Shown piece by piece: positions 10,153-19,846 of a stretch of 64,000 bases of DNA; the first letter of the stretch is position 1; every line of letters begins with the position of its first letter. Made by a program: the position numbers and the translations under genes. Source of the DNA: Hyphomicrobiales bacterium (GTDB lineage: Bacteria > Pseudomonadota > Alphaproteobacteria > Rhizobiales > Rhizobiaceae); NCBI GenBank assembly GCA_900467685.1, contig UBQX01000001.1, positions 62,001-126,000 of the forward strand, read 5' to 3'. Below the pieces are notes generated by a model that was not told the DNA's origin, did not search any database, and worked only from the letters and a program-made list of their open reading frames with translations.

Positions 10153-11286
10153 TTGATTTTCGGAACTTTCCTGCGTCGGTCGGACAGGACCAAGACCCAA
10201 AACCGGATCGAACCGGTTGCTGCACCCATTTCTGATGCAAAACTGCCGGCGCTTTCCAGCGACGGACGGCGAAAACTCGACATGGCCGCAACCTTCCTTC
10301 TCGACGATGTCTCGCCCAAGGTAAGACTTTCGCTGGCCGAAACGCTTGCCGACGACGCCCATGCGCCTCGTCCCGTCATTCTGGCATTGACCGAAGACAG
10401 AGCAGACATTGCAGCCACCGTCGTCTCCCGTTCGCCCGTCCTCACCGACAATGACCTGATCGATCTCGTCGGTCGGGGCAGCCAGGAAGTCCGCGCAGCG
10501 GTCGCTGTTCGCGCGACCGTCTCCGTGCCGGTTGCCGCAGCGCTCGCGGAAATTGGCGGCAGGCTCGATATCGCGCTGCTGCTGCGCAATCCGGGCGCAC
10601 GGCTGACAGCCAATGTCATGGTGCGGCTGGCATCGCGCTGCGGCAAGGACGTGACCATCCGCGAGCTGCTTCTGGAGCGTTCGGAACTGCCGGCCACGGC
10701 AAGGCATATCCTCATAGAGAAGGTCGGCGATACGCTGGCAGATACCGGTCTTGTTGCTGCCCTCATTCCGGCGCGCAAGCGCGAGCGGATCCGGCGCGAG
10801 GCTTGCGAAGCCGCGCTCGTGCGGGTGCTGGCCGGCGCCGGCGAAGCCGAGCTTGCCGAAATGGTCGAGCATCTTCGTATCGAGGGGCGCCTCTCGACGA
10901 TGTTCCTCATCCACTCCCTTTGCGCAGGGCGCACCGCTTTTTTCGCTGAAGTGATTTCGAACCTCTCCGGTGTCGCCCGCGCGCGCGCGCGCGCCATCCT
11001 CGCCTCCGGCCGTCCGCGTGCCGTTCGGGCCTTGATCGAGGCGGCTGGCATTGCCCGCGACGTGTCCGATGTCTTCAGCGAGGCCGTGACGATCTGGCGG
11101 GAAGAGGGTGGCGACATTCCCGGCGATGCCGGCATTTTCCTGCGGCTTGCCGAGCGCTGCCGGCGCCAGCGCGATGTCTCCGAAGCCGGGCATGCCCTGG
11201 TCGATGCCGTCGAAAGACTGGCCATTGCCGAAATGCGGCAGATGGCGAAGGCCTACGTCCACGAACTGTTGCGTGACGCAGCCTGA
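10153..11286 (+). CDS. DUF2336 domain protein
   Basis: A 377-residue alpha-helical protein of the DUF2336 family, common in Alphaproteobacteria and without an assigned biochemical role. Characteristic pieces are TFLLDDVSPKVRLSLAETLA and the repeated pattern SPVLTDNDLIDLVGRGSQEV near residue 95, which suggests a HEAT-like helical repeat. It starts from a TTG at 10153 with AGGGG and GCGG upstream. No signal peptide or membrane segment is seen. It stands alone between divergent and unrelated genes. An eight-fold GC dinucleotide run at about 10978-10993 encodes an Ala-Arg stretch. Confidence 0.8.
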   Translation: MIFGTFLRRSDRTKTQNRIEPVAAPISDAKLPALSSDGRRKLDMAATFLLDDVSPKVRLSLAETLADDAHAPRPVILALTEDRADIAATVVSRSPVLTDNDLIDLVGRGSQEVRAAVAVRATVSVPVAAALAEIGGRLDIALLLRNPGARLTANVMVRLASRCGKDVTIRELLLERSELPATARHILIEKVGDTLADTGLVAALIPARKRERIRREACEAALVRVLAGAGEAELAEMVEHLRIEGRLSTMFLIHSLCAGRTAFFAEVISNLSGVARARARAILASGRPRAVRALIEAAGIARDVSDVFSEAVTIWREEGGDIPGDAGIFLRLAERCRRQRDVSEAGHALVDAVERLAIAEMRQMAKAYVHELLRDAA

Positions 11287-11429
11287 CGGCCGGAGCACGC
11301 TGTCAACGCCACCCTATTTTCTGGTTGTGCAACCACTTATCAATAGATTTTTGTTTATTCTTTTGAGCGCTCCGACATCGGCGTCAATTGTTGACGCATG
11401 GTTTTTCGTGTCGCGGGCAGGGGGACTTT

Positions 11430-12185
11430 ATGAAGAGACGTGATTTGATCCGCGGTTTTATTGCGCTGGGTTCGTGCGCCGCATGTGCGGGCCTGGCACG
11501 CGCATCCGAAGGTGTGCATTGGGAATACAAGGGCGAGCATGGCCCGGACCATTGGGGCGATCTGGATAAAGCCAACACCGTCTGTTCAGTGGGAACACAG
11601 CAGTCGCCGATCAACATCACATCGGCCATCAGGGCTGAGGTGGATCCGATTACCGTGTCGTGGAAGAAGACGTCGGCCAAGATCGTCAATAACGGCCACA
11701 CGATCCAGGTCAATATGCCGGAAGGCTCATCGATCAGCCGCGACGGGAAGGTCTATGATCTTCTGCAGTTCCATTTCCATGCCCCCAGCGAGCATCTTGT
11801 CGATGGCATGACTCATCCGATGGAAGTGCATTTCGTGCACAAGAACAAGAAGGATGGCGATCTTGTCGTGCTTGGCGTGTTCATCATGCCCGAGCAGAAG
11901 CATGACGCCTTTTCCATGCTGGCCAAGTATTTCCCGCAGACGGAGGGAGCGGAAGGCAAGGTCGAGACTTTCACGCCGAGCGATCTGCTGCCCCAGGGTC
12001 TGGAATACTGGACCTACGAGGGCTCCCTGACCACACCGCCCTGCAGCGAAATCGTCACCTGGATGGTCGCGCGCGAGCCGCTGAAGGTTGAGCAAGTGTC
12101 CATCCAGGCATTCACCTCGATCTATTCGAGCAACGCGCGGCCGCCCCTGCCGATCAACCGGCGTCTTGTCCTGATGTCGCAGTAA
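11430..12185 (+). CDS. cah: Exported alpha-class carbonic anhydrase
   Basis: This enzyme interconverts CO2 and bicarbonate in the periplasm. The 251-residue precursor carries KRRDLIRGF followed by a hydrophobic segment and ASEG, which looks like a Tat (or Sec) signal. The mature protein has the alpha-class features: WGD near the start, QQSPINI, zinc ligands in LQFHFHAPSEH (near residue 114) and MEVHFVHKN, and SLTTPPCSE near the C terminus. The frame is open from 11388, but the ATG at 11430 follows GGGGGA and begins the signal peptide. A clear terminator lies downstream at 12219. Confidence 0.95.
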   Translation: MKRRDLIRGFIALGSCAACAGLARASEGVHWEYKGEHGPDHWGDLDKANTVCSVGTQQSPINITSAIRAEVDPITVSWKKTSAKIVNNGHTIQVNMPEGSSISRDGKVYDLLQFHFHAPSEHLVDGMTHPMEVHFVHKNKKDGDLVVLGVFIMPEQKHDAFSMLAKYFPQTEGAEGKVETFTPSDLLPQGLEYWTYEGSLTTPPCSEIVTWMVAREPLKVEQVSIQAFTSIYSSNARPPLPINRRLVLMSQ

Positions 12186-12218
12186 GCGCCCAGGACGAGC
12201 AGCGATCCCCATTATCCA

Positions 12219-12253
12219 TCAAGCCGGCTGTCGTCAGTCCGGCTTGATTTTTC
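12219..12253 (+). terminator. Rho-independent terminator of the carbonic anhydrase gene
   Basis: A perfect 9-bp stem (TCAAGCCGG and CCGGCTTGA) with an 11-nt loop is followed directly by TTTTTC on the plus strand. The stop codon of the convergent minus-strand gene lies in the loop, and there is no T-run on that side, so the terminator serves the carbonic anhydrase transcript. Confidence 0.85.
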
Positions 12254-12677
12254 GCACGACCCAACTGTAGCCGTCAGCGATCACGTGGACTGGTTTCACC
12301 ACAGCCGATTTGACGCCCTCTGTCGTCGGAATCGCTTCCTTGATCACGCCAAAGGTCCGCTGCAGAAGATTTGGCTTCTCGGGGTTTTTGGGTGCCGTCT
12401 CTGCGGTTGGAGGGGGTGCCGCCGGGCCCTGCTGCTGCTGCTGGTGCGCCGTATTGTCCTGCATCGCCTCGGCCTTGGTGACCTCCGGTGACTGGCAGAT
12501 GGCGATGACCATCGGATATTTGACGTTGGAATAGCGCGCCAGTTCCTGTTCGGAATCCTTGTCGCAGGCAGCGACCGTTTCCCATCTCGGCTCACTGAGT
12601 GAAAGCTGCGTGCATTTCGTCGCGCTGTCGTCGCAGCCCATGATCGCCATGACGATCATCGCACCCTTGACCTGCAT
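12234..12677 (-). CDS. Hypothetical lipoprotein-like protein
   Basis: A protein of 147 residues that I do not recognise. Near the start is MIVMAIMGCDD, a short hydrophobic run ending in a possible lipobox (AIMGC), with three further Cys in the next 65 residues. The middle has a Gln run and an Ala/Pro-rich segment (about residues 75-95); the C-terminal third is basic and helical. GGGAAGAG precedes the ATG at 12677. The hydrophobic segment is short for a signal peptide, so lipidation is only a possibility. It is convergent with the carbonic anhydrase gene. Confidence 0.6.
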   Translation of the reverse strand: MQVKGAMIVMAIMGCDDSATKCTQLSLSEPRWETVAACDKDSEQELARYSNVKYPMVIAICQSPEVTKAEAMQDNTAHQQQQQGPAAPPPTAETAPKNPEKPNLLQRTFGVIKEAIPTTEGVKSAVVKPVHVIADGYSWVVRKIKPD

Positions 12678-12809
12678 CTCTTCCCGTCCATCCTCTGTCG
12701 CATGGCTTTAGCCATGTCGATACACCCGCCGATCCCGTTATAAGCCGGAATATCACCGAACTGTGGCAGTCGTTCAACGTGACGAACGCACGGCGGCGTG
12801 CAAACCCCG

Positions 12810-14897
12810 TCAGATGTCGAGGTTTTCGGCGAAGGCGGCGCGGTCCTGGATGAAGCGGAAGCGGGCTTCCGGCTTCGTTCCCATGAGCGCATCGACCGAA
12901 TCGCGCGTACCTTCCGGGTCTTCGCGGTCGACATCGACACGCAGCAACGTGCGCGTCTTCGGGTTCATCGTCGTTTCCTTCAGCTGGTCGGATGACATTT
13001 CACCGAGACCTTTGAAGCGGCTGACTTCGACCTTGCCGCGACCGGTGAATTCCTTCGCCATCAGTTCGGCGCGGTGGCCGTCGTCGCGGGCATAGAGCGT
13101 CTTGCCGCCCTGTGTCAGCTTGTAGAGCGGCGGCACGGCGAGGAAGAGATGGCCTTCGCGGATCAGTTCCGGCATTTCCTGATAGAAGAAGGTGATCAGG
13201 AGCGAGGCGATATGCGCGCCGTCGACGTCGGCGTCGGTCATGATGATGATGCGGTCGTAGCGGAGGTCTTCCTCACGATACTTCGTGCGCGTGCCGCAGC
13301 CGAGCGCCTGGATGAGATCGGAAATCTGCTGGTTGGCACCGAGCTTTTCGCGGCCGGCGCTGGCGACGTTGAGGATCTTGCCGCGCAAGGGAAGGATCGC
13401 CTGATTGGCGCGGTTGCGCGCCTGTTTGGCAGAGCCACCGGCCGAATCGCCTTCCACGATGAAGAGTTCGGCACCGTCTGCGGTGTTCTGGGCGCAGTCG
13501 GCCAGCTTGCCGGGCAGGCGCAGCTTGCGCACGGCCGTCTTGCGGTTGACTTCCTTCTCCTTGCGGCGGCGCATGCGCTCTTCGGAGCGCTCGATCACCC
13601 ATTCGAGAAGCTTGTCGGCTTCCTGAGGGTTGCCGGTCAGGAAGTGGTCGAAGGGGTCGCGCAGTGCGTTTTCGACGATGCGCTGGGCCTCGACGGTCGC
13701 CAGCTTGTCCTTGGTCTGGCCGACAAATTCGGGCTCGCGGATGAAGACGGAGAGCATGCCATAGGCCGAGATCATCACGTCGTCCGTGGTTATGTTGGCG
13801 GCGCGCTTGTTCTGGGTCAGTTCGGCGTAGTTCTTGAGGCCCTTGGTGAGCGCGATGCGCAGGCCCGCTTCATGCGTGCCGCCTTCGGGCGTCGGGATCG
13901 TGTTGCAATAGGAATTGAGGATCGCGTCGCCGCCATACCAGGTGATGGCCCATTCGAGCGCGCCATGGCCGCCGGTCTTCTCCGTCTTGCCGGCGAAGAT
14001 TTCGCGGGTGACGGTGAAGTCCTTGCCGAGCGAAGCCTGCAGATAGTCCTTCAGGCCGCCGGGGAAGTGGAAGACGGCCTTTTCCGGGATCTCGCCGCTT
14101 TCCGGCAGGATGGACGGATCGCAGCTCCAGCGGATTTCGACGCCGCCGAAGAGATAGGCCTTGGAGCGGGCCATGCGGAAGATGCGGGCGGGGACGAATT
14201 TCGCAGCCGCGCCGAAAATCTGCGGATCGGGATGGAAGCGCGTGCGTGTGCCGCGACGATTGTGGACGTCGCCCAATTCCTCCAGCGGCCCCTGCGGGAT
14301 GCCGCGGGAGAAACGCTGGCGATAGAGCTTCTTGTTACGCGCAACCTCGACTTCGAGAACGTCGGAGAGCGCGTTGACGACCGAAATACCGACGCCGTGC
14401 AGACCGCCGGAGGTCTCGTAGGCCTTGCCGTCGAACTTGCCGCCGGCGTGCAGCTTGGTCATGATGACTTCGAGCGTCGATTTACCGGGTGCCTGCGGAT
14501 GTTCCTCGACCGGAATACCACGGCCGTTATCCGTCACGGTCAGGAAGCCCTCGGCGTCGAGGCTCACTTCGATGAAATTGGCATGACCGGCAACGGCTTC
14601 GTCCATCGAGTTGTCGATGACTTCGGCAAAGAGGTGGTGCAGCGCCTTTTCGTCCGTGCCACCGATGTACATGCCGGGGCGCATGCGGACGGGCTCAAGA
14701 CCTTCCAGAACGCGGATCGAAGACGCGCCATAGTCATCACCGGACGACTTCGGCGGGGCGGGCGGAGCAGGGACGGCGGACAGGACCGGGGCAGCGGCGG
14801 CGCGCGCGGGTGCTGCGGCGGGGACCTCCGTCTTGCGTTCCGCGCCGTCGGCAGCCTTGGGGGCCATGCTCGCAAAAAGGTCGTTCGAATTATCCAT
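12810..14897 (-). CDS. parE: DNA topoisomerase IV subunit B
   Basis: ParE is the ATPase subunit of topoisomerase IV, which unlinks daughter chromosomes. The 695-residue protein has an extra Ala/Pro-rich N-terminal stretch of about 50 residues, then the GHKL ATPase (EVIDNSMDEAVAGHANF, VTDNGRGIPVEEHPQ, GLHGVGISVVNALS), the transducer domain, and the TOPRIM motifs EGDSAGGSAKQARNR and TDADVDGAHI. It ends with the family C-terminal stretch FKGLGEMSSDQLKETTMNP. ParC is not in the window. The N-terminal extension makes the start slightly uncertain. Confidence 0.97.
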   Translation of the reverse strand: MDNSNDLFASMAPKAADGAERKTEVPAAAPARAAAAPVLSAVPAPPAPPKSSGDDYGASSIRVLEGLEPVRMRPGMYIGGTDEKALHHLFAEVIDNSMDEAVAGHANFIEVSLDAEGFLTVTDNGRGIPVEEHPQAPGKSTLEVIMTKLHAGGKFDGKAYETSGGLHGVGISVVNALSDVLEVEVARNKKLYRQRFSRGIPQGPLEELGDVHNRRGTRTRFHPDPQIFGAAAKFVPARIFRMARSKAYLFGGVEIRWSCDPSILPESGEIPEKAVFHFPGGLKDYLQASLGKDFTVTREIFAGKTEKTGGHGALEWAITWYGGDAILNSYCNTIPTPEGGTHEAGLRIALTKGLKNYAELTQNKRAANITTDDVMISAYGMLSVFIREPEFVGQTKDKLATVEAQRIVENALRDPFDHFLTGNPQEADKLLEWVIERSEERMRRRKEKEVNRKTAVRKLRLPGKLADCAQNTADGAELFIVEGDSAGGSAKQARNRANQAILPLRGKILNVASAGREKLGANQQISDLIQALGCGTRTKYREEDLRYDRIIIMTDADVDGAHIASLLITFFYQEMPELIREGHLFLAVPPLYKLTQGGKTLYARDDGHRAELMAKEFTGRGKVEVSRFKGLGEMSSDQLKETTMNPKTRTLLRVDVDREDPEGTRDSVDALMGTKPEARFRFIQDRAAFAENLDI

Positions 14898-15103
14898 CTT
14901 GCCGTATCTGGTCTTCGTGTCTGGTTTTCGTATCTGGTGCTCGCGGGCCGCTTGGGTTCACATAGACCCCGGCGCGAATCGTTTCCCAAATGTTCTCTTG
15001 CCTTGTAGCGCAGGCGACGACACCGGGAAACCGTGAAAGCTGGCCCCGAAATTGCGTATCACCCGCCATGTTGGCAAGATGAGGCGGGTCAGGGAGTTCT
15101 CCT

Positions 15104-15997
15104 ATGGGACATGTGTCCACAGTTCATTTGCGTTTGCGATCGCTCGTTTGCCTCGCGGCGGCCCTGCTTGTGCCATCGCTGGCCTCTGCGCTGGAGCTGA
15201 AGCCGTTCAAGGACGATCTCTTTGCCTATCCGGGAATCCTGGAAAGCAAGGACAATGGCGACTGGATCAAGGTGGATTATCGCAAGGAGCGCGACATCTA
15301 TCAGCGGGACGACGAGCCGGAGCGGAAGGTCAAGTGGCAATATGTGTCCATGGGCGTCACATGGCACCAGTCCTTCGACACGGTCGACATGGGAGGAGGG
15401 CGCAAGCTTGAAATCTTTACCGCCGGCAAGATTGGCAAGCAGAAGTTCAGCGTCGTCTTCATTCATGGCCGTGGCGTGGACCGGAAGCTGGGAGCGAGCG
15501 ACGAGCGGTTCGGCGGCAATTTCAACAGGCTCAAGAACCTCGCGGTCGACAATGGCGGTGTCTATGTCGCGCCCACGGTGAAGAGCTTCGATGCGGCCGG
15601 CGCTGTCGATGTCTCAAAGCTCATACAGAACCTTTCCCGGACTTCAGGCGGCAATCCGGTCATCATCGCCTGTGCTTCGATGGGCACGCTCATCTGTCGC
15701 GAGATCGCCCGCGATCCGCAAGCGGTTTCCGTGCTTTCGGGCATGATCCTGATGAGCGGGGTGCTCGACAGCCAGTTCGACACGACACCGTTCTATACCG
15801 CTCATCTGCCGCTGTTCTTCGCCCATGGGACCGATGACACGGTTTACAAATGGCAGGACCAGGACGGGCTCTATCGCAAGCTCCACGACAAGGGCTATCC
15901 GACGCGCTTCGTGCTGTTCAACACGGGCTCACACGGGATTCCGCTGAGGATGCTCGACTGGCGGGACACGCTGAACTGGTTCTTCCGGCGCTCGTGA
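15104..15997 (+). CDS. Exported alpha/beta hydrolase
   Basis: A 297-residue protein with an N-terminal signal peptide (LRLRSLVCLAAALLVPSLASA). The alpha/beta hydrolase fold is indicated by FSVVFIHGRGVD (oxyanion region), a nucleophile elbow of the form CASMGTL in place of GxSxG, PLFFAHGTDDTVYKW carrying the expected acid, and SHGIPL with the expected His. A role as periplasmic esterase or peptidase-like hydrolase is possible, but the substrate is unknown. GGGAG precedes the start at a short distance. It is divergent from parE. Confidence 0.8.
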   Translation: MGHVSTVHLRLRSLVCLAAALLVPSLASALELKPFKDDLFAYPGILESKDNGDWIKVDYRKERDIYQRDDEPERKVKWQYVSMGVTWHQSFDTVDMGGGRKLEIFTAGKIGKQKFSVVFIHGRGVDRKLGASDERFGGNFNRLKNLAVDNGGVYVAPTVKSFDAAGAVDVSKLIQNLSRTSGGNPVIIACASMGTLICREIARDPQAVSVLSGMILMSGVLDSQFDTTPFYTAHLPLFFAHGTDDTVYKWQDQDGLYRKLHDKGYPTRFVLFNTGSHGIPLRMLDWRDTLNWFFRRS

Positions 15998-16052
15998 CGC
16001 TTATGTCCTGCAACTCCGGAGGAAACGGGTTCCCACTTCTCCTGGAATTGCT

Positions 16053-16727
16053 CTACAGCGACCGCAGCAGAACCTTTGTCGAGCCGACGGCTACGGAAAT
16101 CGACTGGTAGTGCGCCAGCCGCGCGGTGGAATTTTCCGAGGAGCGCAGCAGCTGGGTCGCAGCTTCCTGCACGACCTGTGCCGCTTCCGCCATGGCGTGG
16201 CGGACCTTGTCGCGGCGCACGGCCTTGTAGCTTCGATTCCGAAGGAAACGCGGGTTGGCGCCGGCAGGCGGTGTCAGGCGAGGCGCCTTCGGATCGGCAT
16301 ATTTTTCGACGATGCCGCCGAGCTTGCCGGCAGCGTTCGTCAGGATGCGCTTGACCCGTCCATAGTCTCCATCATCCGGGAGTGATTGTGCGATGCGCTG
16401 CATGTTCTGGCGCAGGCAATCGATGCGGTAGACGTCGTCATAACGACCGCATTCCGTGACCGCGGCGTTGAAGTCCTTTGATATCCTGTTGGTGATAAGC
16501 CAGTTGAGATTGGTGTAGATGATGGTCGGGCCGTTGCCGGTTCCATTGGATGCCGTCGAGGTTCCGGGATCAGACGGCGCGGCCGACGGTGCGGGGCCGG
16601 GAGCGGCACCCTGGCCGCCGCCGGGTGCCCCCACGCCGGGACCGGCCGCTTGCGGGAAGGCAATTTCGGGCAGCGCAAGCCCAAGAGATACTATGACCAC
16701 CAAAGTCGCATTTGCTTTTGCCCGCAT
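16053..16727 (-). CDS. Hypothetical secreted protein
   Basis: A 224-residue protein with a Sec-type signal peptide (RAKANATLVVIVSLGLAL, cleavage near AFPQA) and a Gly/Pro/Ala-rich linker to about residue 60. The remaining part is helical, with paired Cys in AVTECGRYDDVYRIDCLR near residues 90-105. The C-terminal half is rich in Ala, Gln and Ser. It lies 45 bp downstream of the caspase-like gene on the same strand, so the two may be co-expressed. Function unknown. Confidence 0.7.
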   Translation of the reverse strand: MRAKANATLVVIVSLGLALPEIAFPQAAGPGVGAPGGGQGAAPGPAPSAAPSDPGTSTASNGTGNGPTIIYTNLNWLITNRISKDFNAAVTECGRYDDVYRIDCLRQNMQRIAQSLPDDGDYGRVKRILTNAAGKLGGIVEKYADPKAPRLTPPAGANPRFLRNRSYKAVRRDKVRHAMAEAAQVVQEAATQLLRSSENSTARLAHYQSISVAVGSTKVLLRSL

Positions 16728-16772
16728 GCCGATCGCCCCATATCAGCCTATTTGCCCTGATCACACCAGTCG

Positions 16773-18287
16773 CTATTCCCCATAAGCGAGCTGCAGACCC
16801 CGGACGGTCCCCTTGCCGAAGCCGCCGTCGACGGTTCCCTTGTAGAAACCGTTCTCGACCAGCAGTTTCTGCAGCGCCTTGCGGGTCGGAAGCTTGAACT
16901 GCTCGGGCCGCTCCGTCAATTGCGCCAGCACGTCCTTCACCCCTGAGCGCAGCGCCGCATAGAGATAGCGGGCCGCATCGTCCGGCGTCTTCCCCTTGAC
17001 GACGCCGTCGTCGATCAGCGAGGCGACGTTATACATGGCCTGCGGGTGTTTAAGGTCAGCGGCCTTGATGAAGAGCGCGACGGCCTTTTCCGGATCGCGC
17101 TTCATGCCTTGCGCACCCTGATAGTAGAAGAAGCCGAGATCGTTGATTGCGTCGGCAAAGCCGAGATCGGCGGACTTCCCGTAGAGCTCCAGCGCCTTGC
17201 CGAAATCCTGGTTCGTGCCGATGCCTTTCTCGTAAAGCTTGGCGAGTTCGAACATGGCTTCCGGATCGCCTTTATCTGACGCGTCCGAGAAATAGCGGAA
17301 TGCCCTTTGCGGATCGAAACGGTCCTTTCCCGGAGCCAGCGACATATATCCGAGGCCGATCAGCGCACGGACATTGCCGCCTTCCGCCAGGGAGGCCAAC
17401 TGGACGCGCTGGCTGTCGCCGAGCGAGCCCCAGGCGGTGCGGCGATCGGCAAGCGACGCGACGGCAGCGTCGCCGCCTGCGAGGAAATAGGGAATGCCCG
17501 GCAGGGAGCCGTAAAAATGCGGCTCCTGCCGGTTCTGCGTCTCGGACATGACTTCGTCGCGGACCTTGCGGAACATCATGCCGATTTCGGTGTCCCTGTC
17601 GGGCAGGCGATCGATCAGGGCGCGGGCAAACGGGCTGTGGCCGCCTTCGCCATCGAGCGCCACATCGCCGGCCTTCGCGGCATAGACGACGAGCGTTCCC
17701 TGTTCCGGTGCGGGTGCGGCGAGCCGTCCCTCGCGCACATCGTCTGCAGCCGTCATGACGATGCCGGGCGTGGCGGGTTTCTCATTGAATTTCGAGGCTT
17801 CGGCAAACGGATTGTTGCGGCAGGAATCGAGGATCACGACACGTAATTTGCGCGCCCCGCCCACCGCGGAGAGCAGGCTGTTGAGGGGCAGGGCCTGCTG
17901 GCCTATTTCCTCGAGTCTCTGCAGGGTGACGTCGACCGGGATCAGGAAGTTCTCGCCGCCAACCTCGACGCCGTGTCCGGCATAATAGACCAGCGAGATA
18001 TCGGCGGTTTCCGAACGGAAGGAGAAGTCGTTGATCGTCCTGATCAGGCCACCGAGCGGCTGGTCGATTGCCTCGGTGACGTCGAATCCGATGGACTTCA
18101 GCGTCGCTGCGACGCCCTTCGCATCATTCCCGGCATTATCCAGCGGCACGACATTGCGATAGGCCGACATGCCGATGACCAGCGCCACGCGACCGGCTGC
18201 TTCAGCGGGAATGCCAGCGGCGAGCACGAGGACGAAGAAGACGCCCCAGATCGCCCGATTGAAAATCCGAACCGCAGACATGCCCAA
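16773..18287 (-). CDS. Caspase-like peptidase with Sel1 repeats and a peptidoglycan-binding tail
   Basis: A 504-residue exported protein. A signal peptide (about residues 1-31) is followed by a peptidase C14 (caspase/metacaspase) domain with the catalytic His in LVYYAGHGVEVGG and the catalytic Cys in VVILDSCRNNPF. Residues about 300-440 hold Sel1-type repeats (for example AMFELAKLYEKGIGTNQDFG and AINDLGFFYYQGAQGMKRD). The final 40 residues look like a PG_binding_1 fold (LQKLLVENGFYKGTVDGGFG). This suggests a periplasmic protease held at the cell wall. The target is unknown; the small secreted protein downstream is a candidate partner. Confidence 0.9.
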   Translation of the reverse strand: MGMSAVRIFNRAIWGVFFVLVLAAGIPAEAAGRVALVIGMSAYRNVVPLDNAGNDAKGVAATLKSIGFDVTEAIDQPLGGLIRTINDFSFRSETADISLVYYAGHGVEVGGENFLIPVDVTLQRLEEIGQQALPLNSLLSAVGGARKLRVVILDSCRNNPFAEASKFNEKPATPGIVMTAADDVREGRLAAPAPEQGTLVVYAAKAGDVALDGEGGHSPFARALIDRLPDRDTEIGMMFRKVRDEVMSETQNRQEPHFYGSLPGIPYFLAGGDAAVASLADRRTAWGSLGDSQRVQLASLAEGGNVRALIGLGYMSLAPGKDRFDPQRAFRYFSDASDKGDPEAMFELAKLYEKGIGTNQDFGKALELYGKSADLGFADAINDLGFFYYQGAQGMKRDPEKAVALFIKAADLKHPQAMYNVASLIDDGVVKGKTPDDAARYLYAALRSGVKDVLAQLTERPEQFKLPTRKALQKLLVENGFYKGTVDGGFGKGTVRGLQLAYGE

Positions 18288-18441
18288 ATCCCGCCCCCGA
18301 TGGCTATAGAAGATCGCCAGATATCAACGGTCAATGGCAATCTTTTATTCGACGATGGATGGTGCCTGAAAACATTGCATCCCGCACACTTCGACGCTAT
18401 TGGCATGTTCGACCCGAAGTCGATGAGGAGAGGTTTTCGAG

Positions 18442-19209
18442 ATGACGCCTGATGTCCGCCCGCTGGTTGCCGGCAATTGGAAAATGAACGGTACGCGGTC
18501 TTCGCTGGATGAAATCAAGGCGATGGCGGCAGGCGTCGGCGCGCTGAAATGCAACATCTCGACGCTGATCTGCCCGCCGGTCACGCTTCTCTATGTGGCA
18601 ACCGCGCTTGCCACCGACAGCGCGCTCGAAATCGGCGCTCAAGACTGCCATGCGAAGGTCTCCGGCGCGCATACGGGCGATATCTCTGCCGAAATGATCG
18701 CCGACTGCTTCGGCACGCATGTCATCCTCGGTCATTCGGAGCGCCGCACGGATCACAAGGAAACCGACGCTGAAGTTCGTGCCAAGGCGGAAGCCGCGTG
18801 GGCAGCCGGGCTTGTCGCCATCGTCTGCATCGGCGAGACGGAAGCCGAGCGCAAGGGTGGCAAGACGCTGGAAGTCTTGAAGACGCAGCTTGCCGGCTCG
18901 CTTCCCGACGGTGCGACGGCTGAAAACACCGTGATTGCCTACGAACCCGTCTGGGCGATAGGCACCGGTCTGACGCCGTCTACCGGCGACGTTGAAGACG
19001 CGCATGCCTTCATGCGCACCGAACTCAAGGGCCGCTTTGCAGGCGAGGGCGCCAAGATGCGCATTCTCTATGGTGGGTCGGTCAAGCCGAACAATGCGGT
19101 CGAACTGATGGGCGTCGCCAATGTCGATGGCGCGCTCGTCGGCGGTGCCTCCTTGAAATCCGCCGATTTCCTCGCCATCTGCAAGGCCTACGAGGCGCTT
19201 CAGGCGTAA
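18442..19209 (+). CDS. tpiA: Triosephosphate isomerase
   Basis: This enzyme interconverts dihydroxyacetone phosphate and glyceraldehyde 3-phosphate. The 255-residue protein has the substrate-binding Asn/Lys in AGNWKMNGT, the catalytic His in ILGHSERR, the catalytic Glu in the signature [11 protein letters not shown] and the phosphate loop [18 protein letters not shown] lies a few bases before the ATG. It is followed by secG, an order found in many proteobacteria. Confidence 0.98.
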   Translation: MTPDVRPLVAGNWKMNGTRSSLDEIKAMAAGVGALKCNISTLICPPVTLLYVATALATDSALEIGAQDCHAKVSGAHTGDISAEMIADCFGTHVILGHSERRTDHKETDAEVRAKAEAAWAAGLVAIVCIGETEAERKGGKTLEVLKTQLAGSLPDGATAENTVIAYEPVWAIGTGLTPSTGDVEDAHAFMRTELKGRFAGEGAKMRILYGGSVKPNNAVELMGVANVDGALVGGASLKSADFLAICKAYEALQA

Positions 19210-19328
19210 CTTTATTTCCTCGGGCGCAAATTGAACCGACGGGACTTGGAATAACGGGACGGCTCGTGTAAAGAGCCGCCAACTTCTATTATTTTGCCGC
19301 GTTTTCGCGCGGCATGGGACATGCCACA

Positions 19329-19823
19329 ATGCAAACTGTTCTCATCGTCATTCATCTCATGATCGTGCTGGCGCTTGTCGGCCTGGTGCTGATCCAGCGT
19401 TCGGAAGGCGGCGGTCTCGGCATCGGCGGCGGCTCGGGCTTCATGTCCGCACGCGGCACGGCCAATGCGCTGACCCGCACGACGGCCATCCTGGCGACGC
19501 TGTTCTTCATCACCTCGCTGGCGCTCGGCATCCTCGCCCGCTACCAGGCGAAGCCGACCGACATTCTCGACCGGATCCCGATCACGCAGCAGGGCCAGCA
19601 GAACGGCATTCTGGACCAGCTTGGCGGGACCGCGCCGGCTGCGCCGAAGCCTGCCGTTCCGGATAATGGCGTACCGTCTGCCGGTGCCCCGGCTGCGAAT
19701 GCGCCTGCTGCTCAGGCTCCTGCGGCGCAGACGCCCGCCGCTCCGGCAACGGGCACGGCTCCCGCCACGCAGGCCCCGGCAGCGCCTCAGGCGGATCCGA
19801 ACAAGGTTCCGTCCGCCCAGTAA
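19329..19823 (+). CDS. secG: Preprotein translocase subunit SecG
   Basis: SecG is a small subunit of the SecYEG channel in the inner membrane. Two transmembrane helices flank the conserved loop (VIHLMIVLALVGLVLIQRSE then GGGLGIGGGSGFMSARG, then TTAILATLFFITSLALGILA). The C-terminal half is a long Ala/Pro/Gln-rich tail typical of alphaproteobacterial SecG, giving 164 residues in total. An ATG at 19314 is also in frame, but the ATG at 19329 starts exactly at the first helix with GGGAC upstream. Confidence 0.95.
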   Translation: MQTVLIVIHLMIVLALVGLVLIQRSEGGGLGIGGGSGFMSARGTANALTRTTAILATLFFITSLALGILARYQAKPTDILDRIPITQQGQQNGILDQLGGTAPAAPKPAVPDNGVPSAGAPAANAPAAQAPAAQTPAAPATGTAPATQAPAAPQADPNKVPSAQ

Positions 19824-19846
19824 GGCAGACAGGTTGAAACAATCCT

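Noticed and set aside
10978-10993. Run of alternating GC dinucleotides
   Set aside because: It lies inside the DUF2336 coding frame as Ala/Arg codons and needs no other explanation.
13074-15008. A 644-residue plus-strand frame opposite parE
   Set aside because: It is antisense to the full-length parE gene and has no domain pattern of its own; long antisense frames are common in GC-rich genes.
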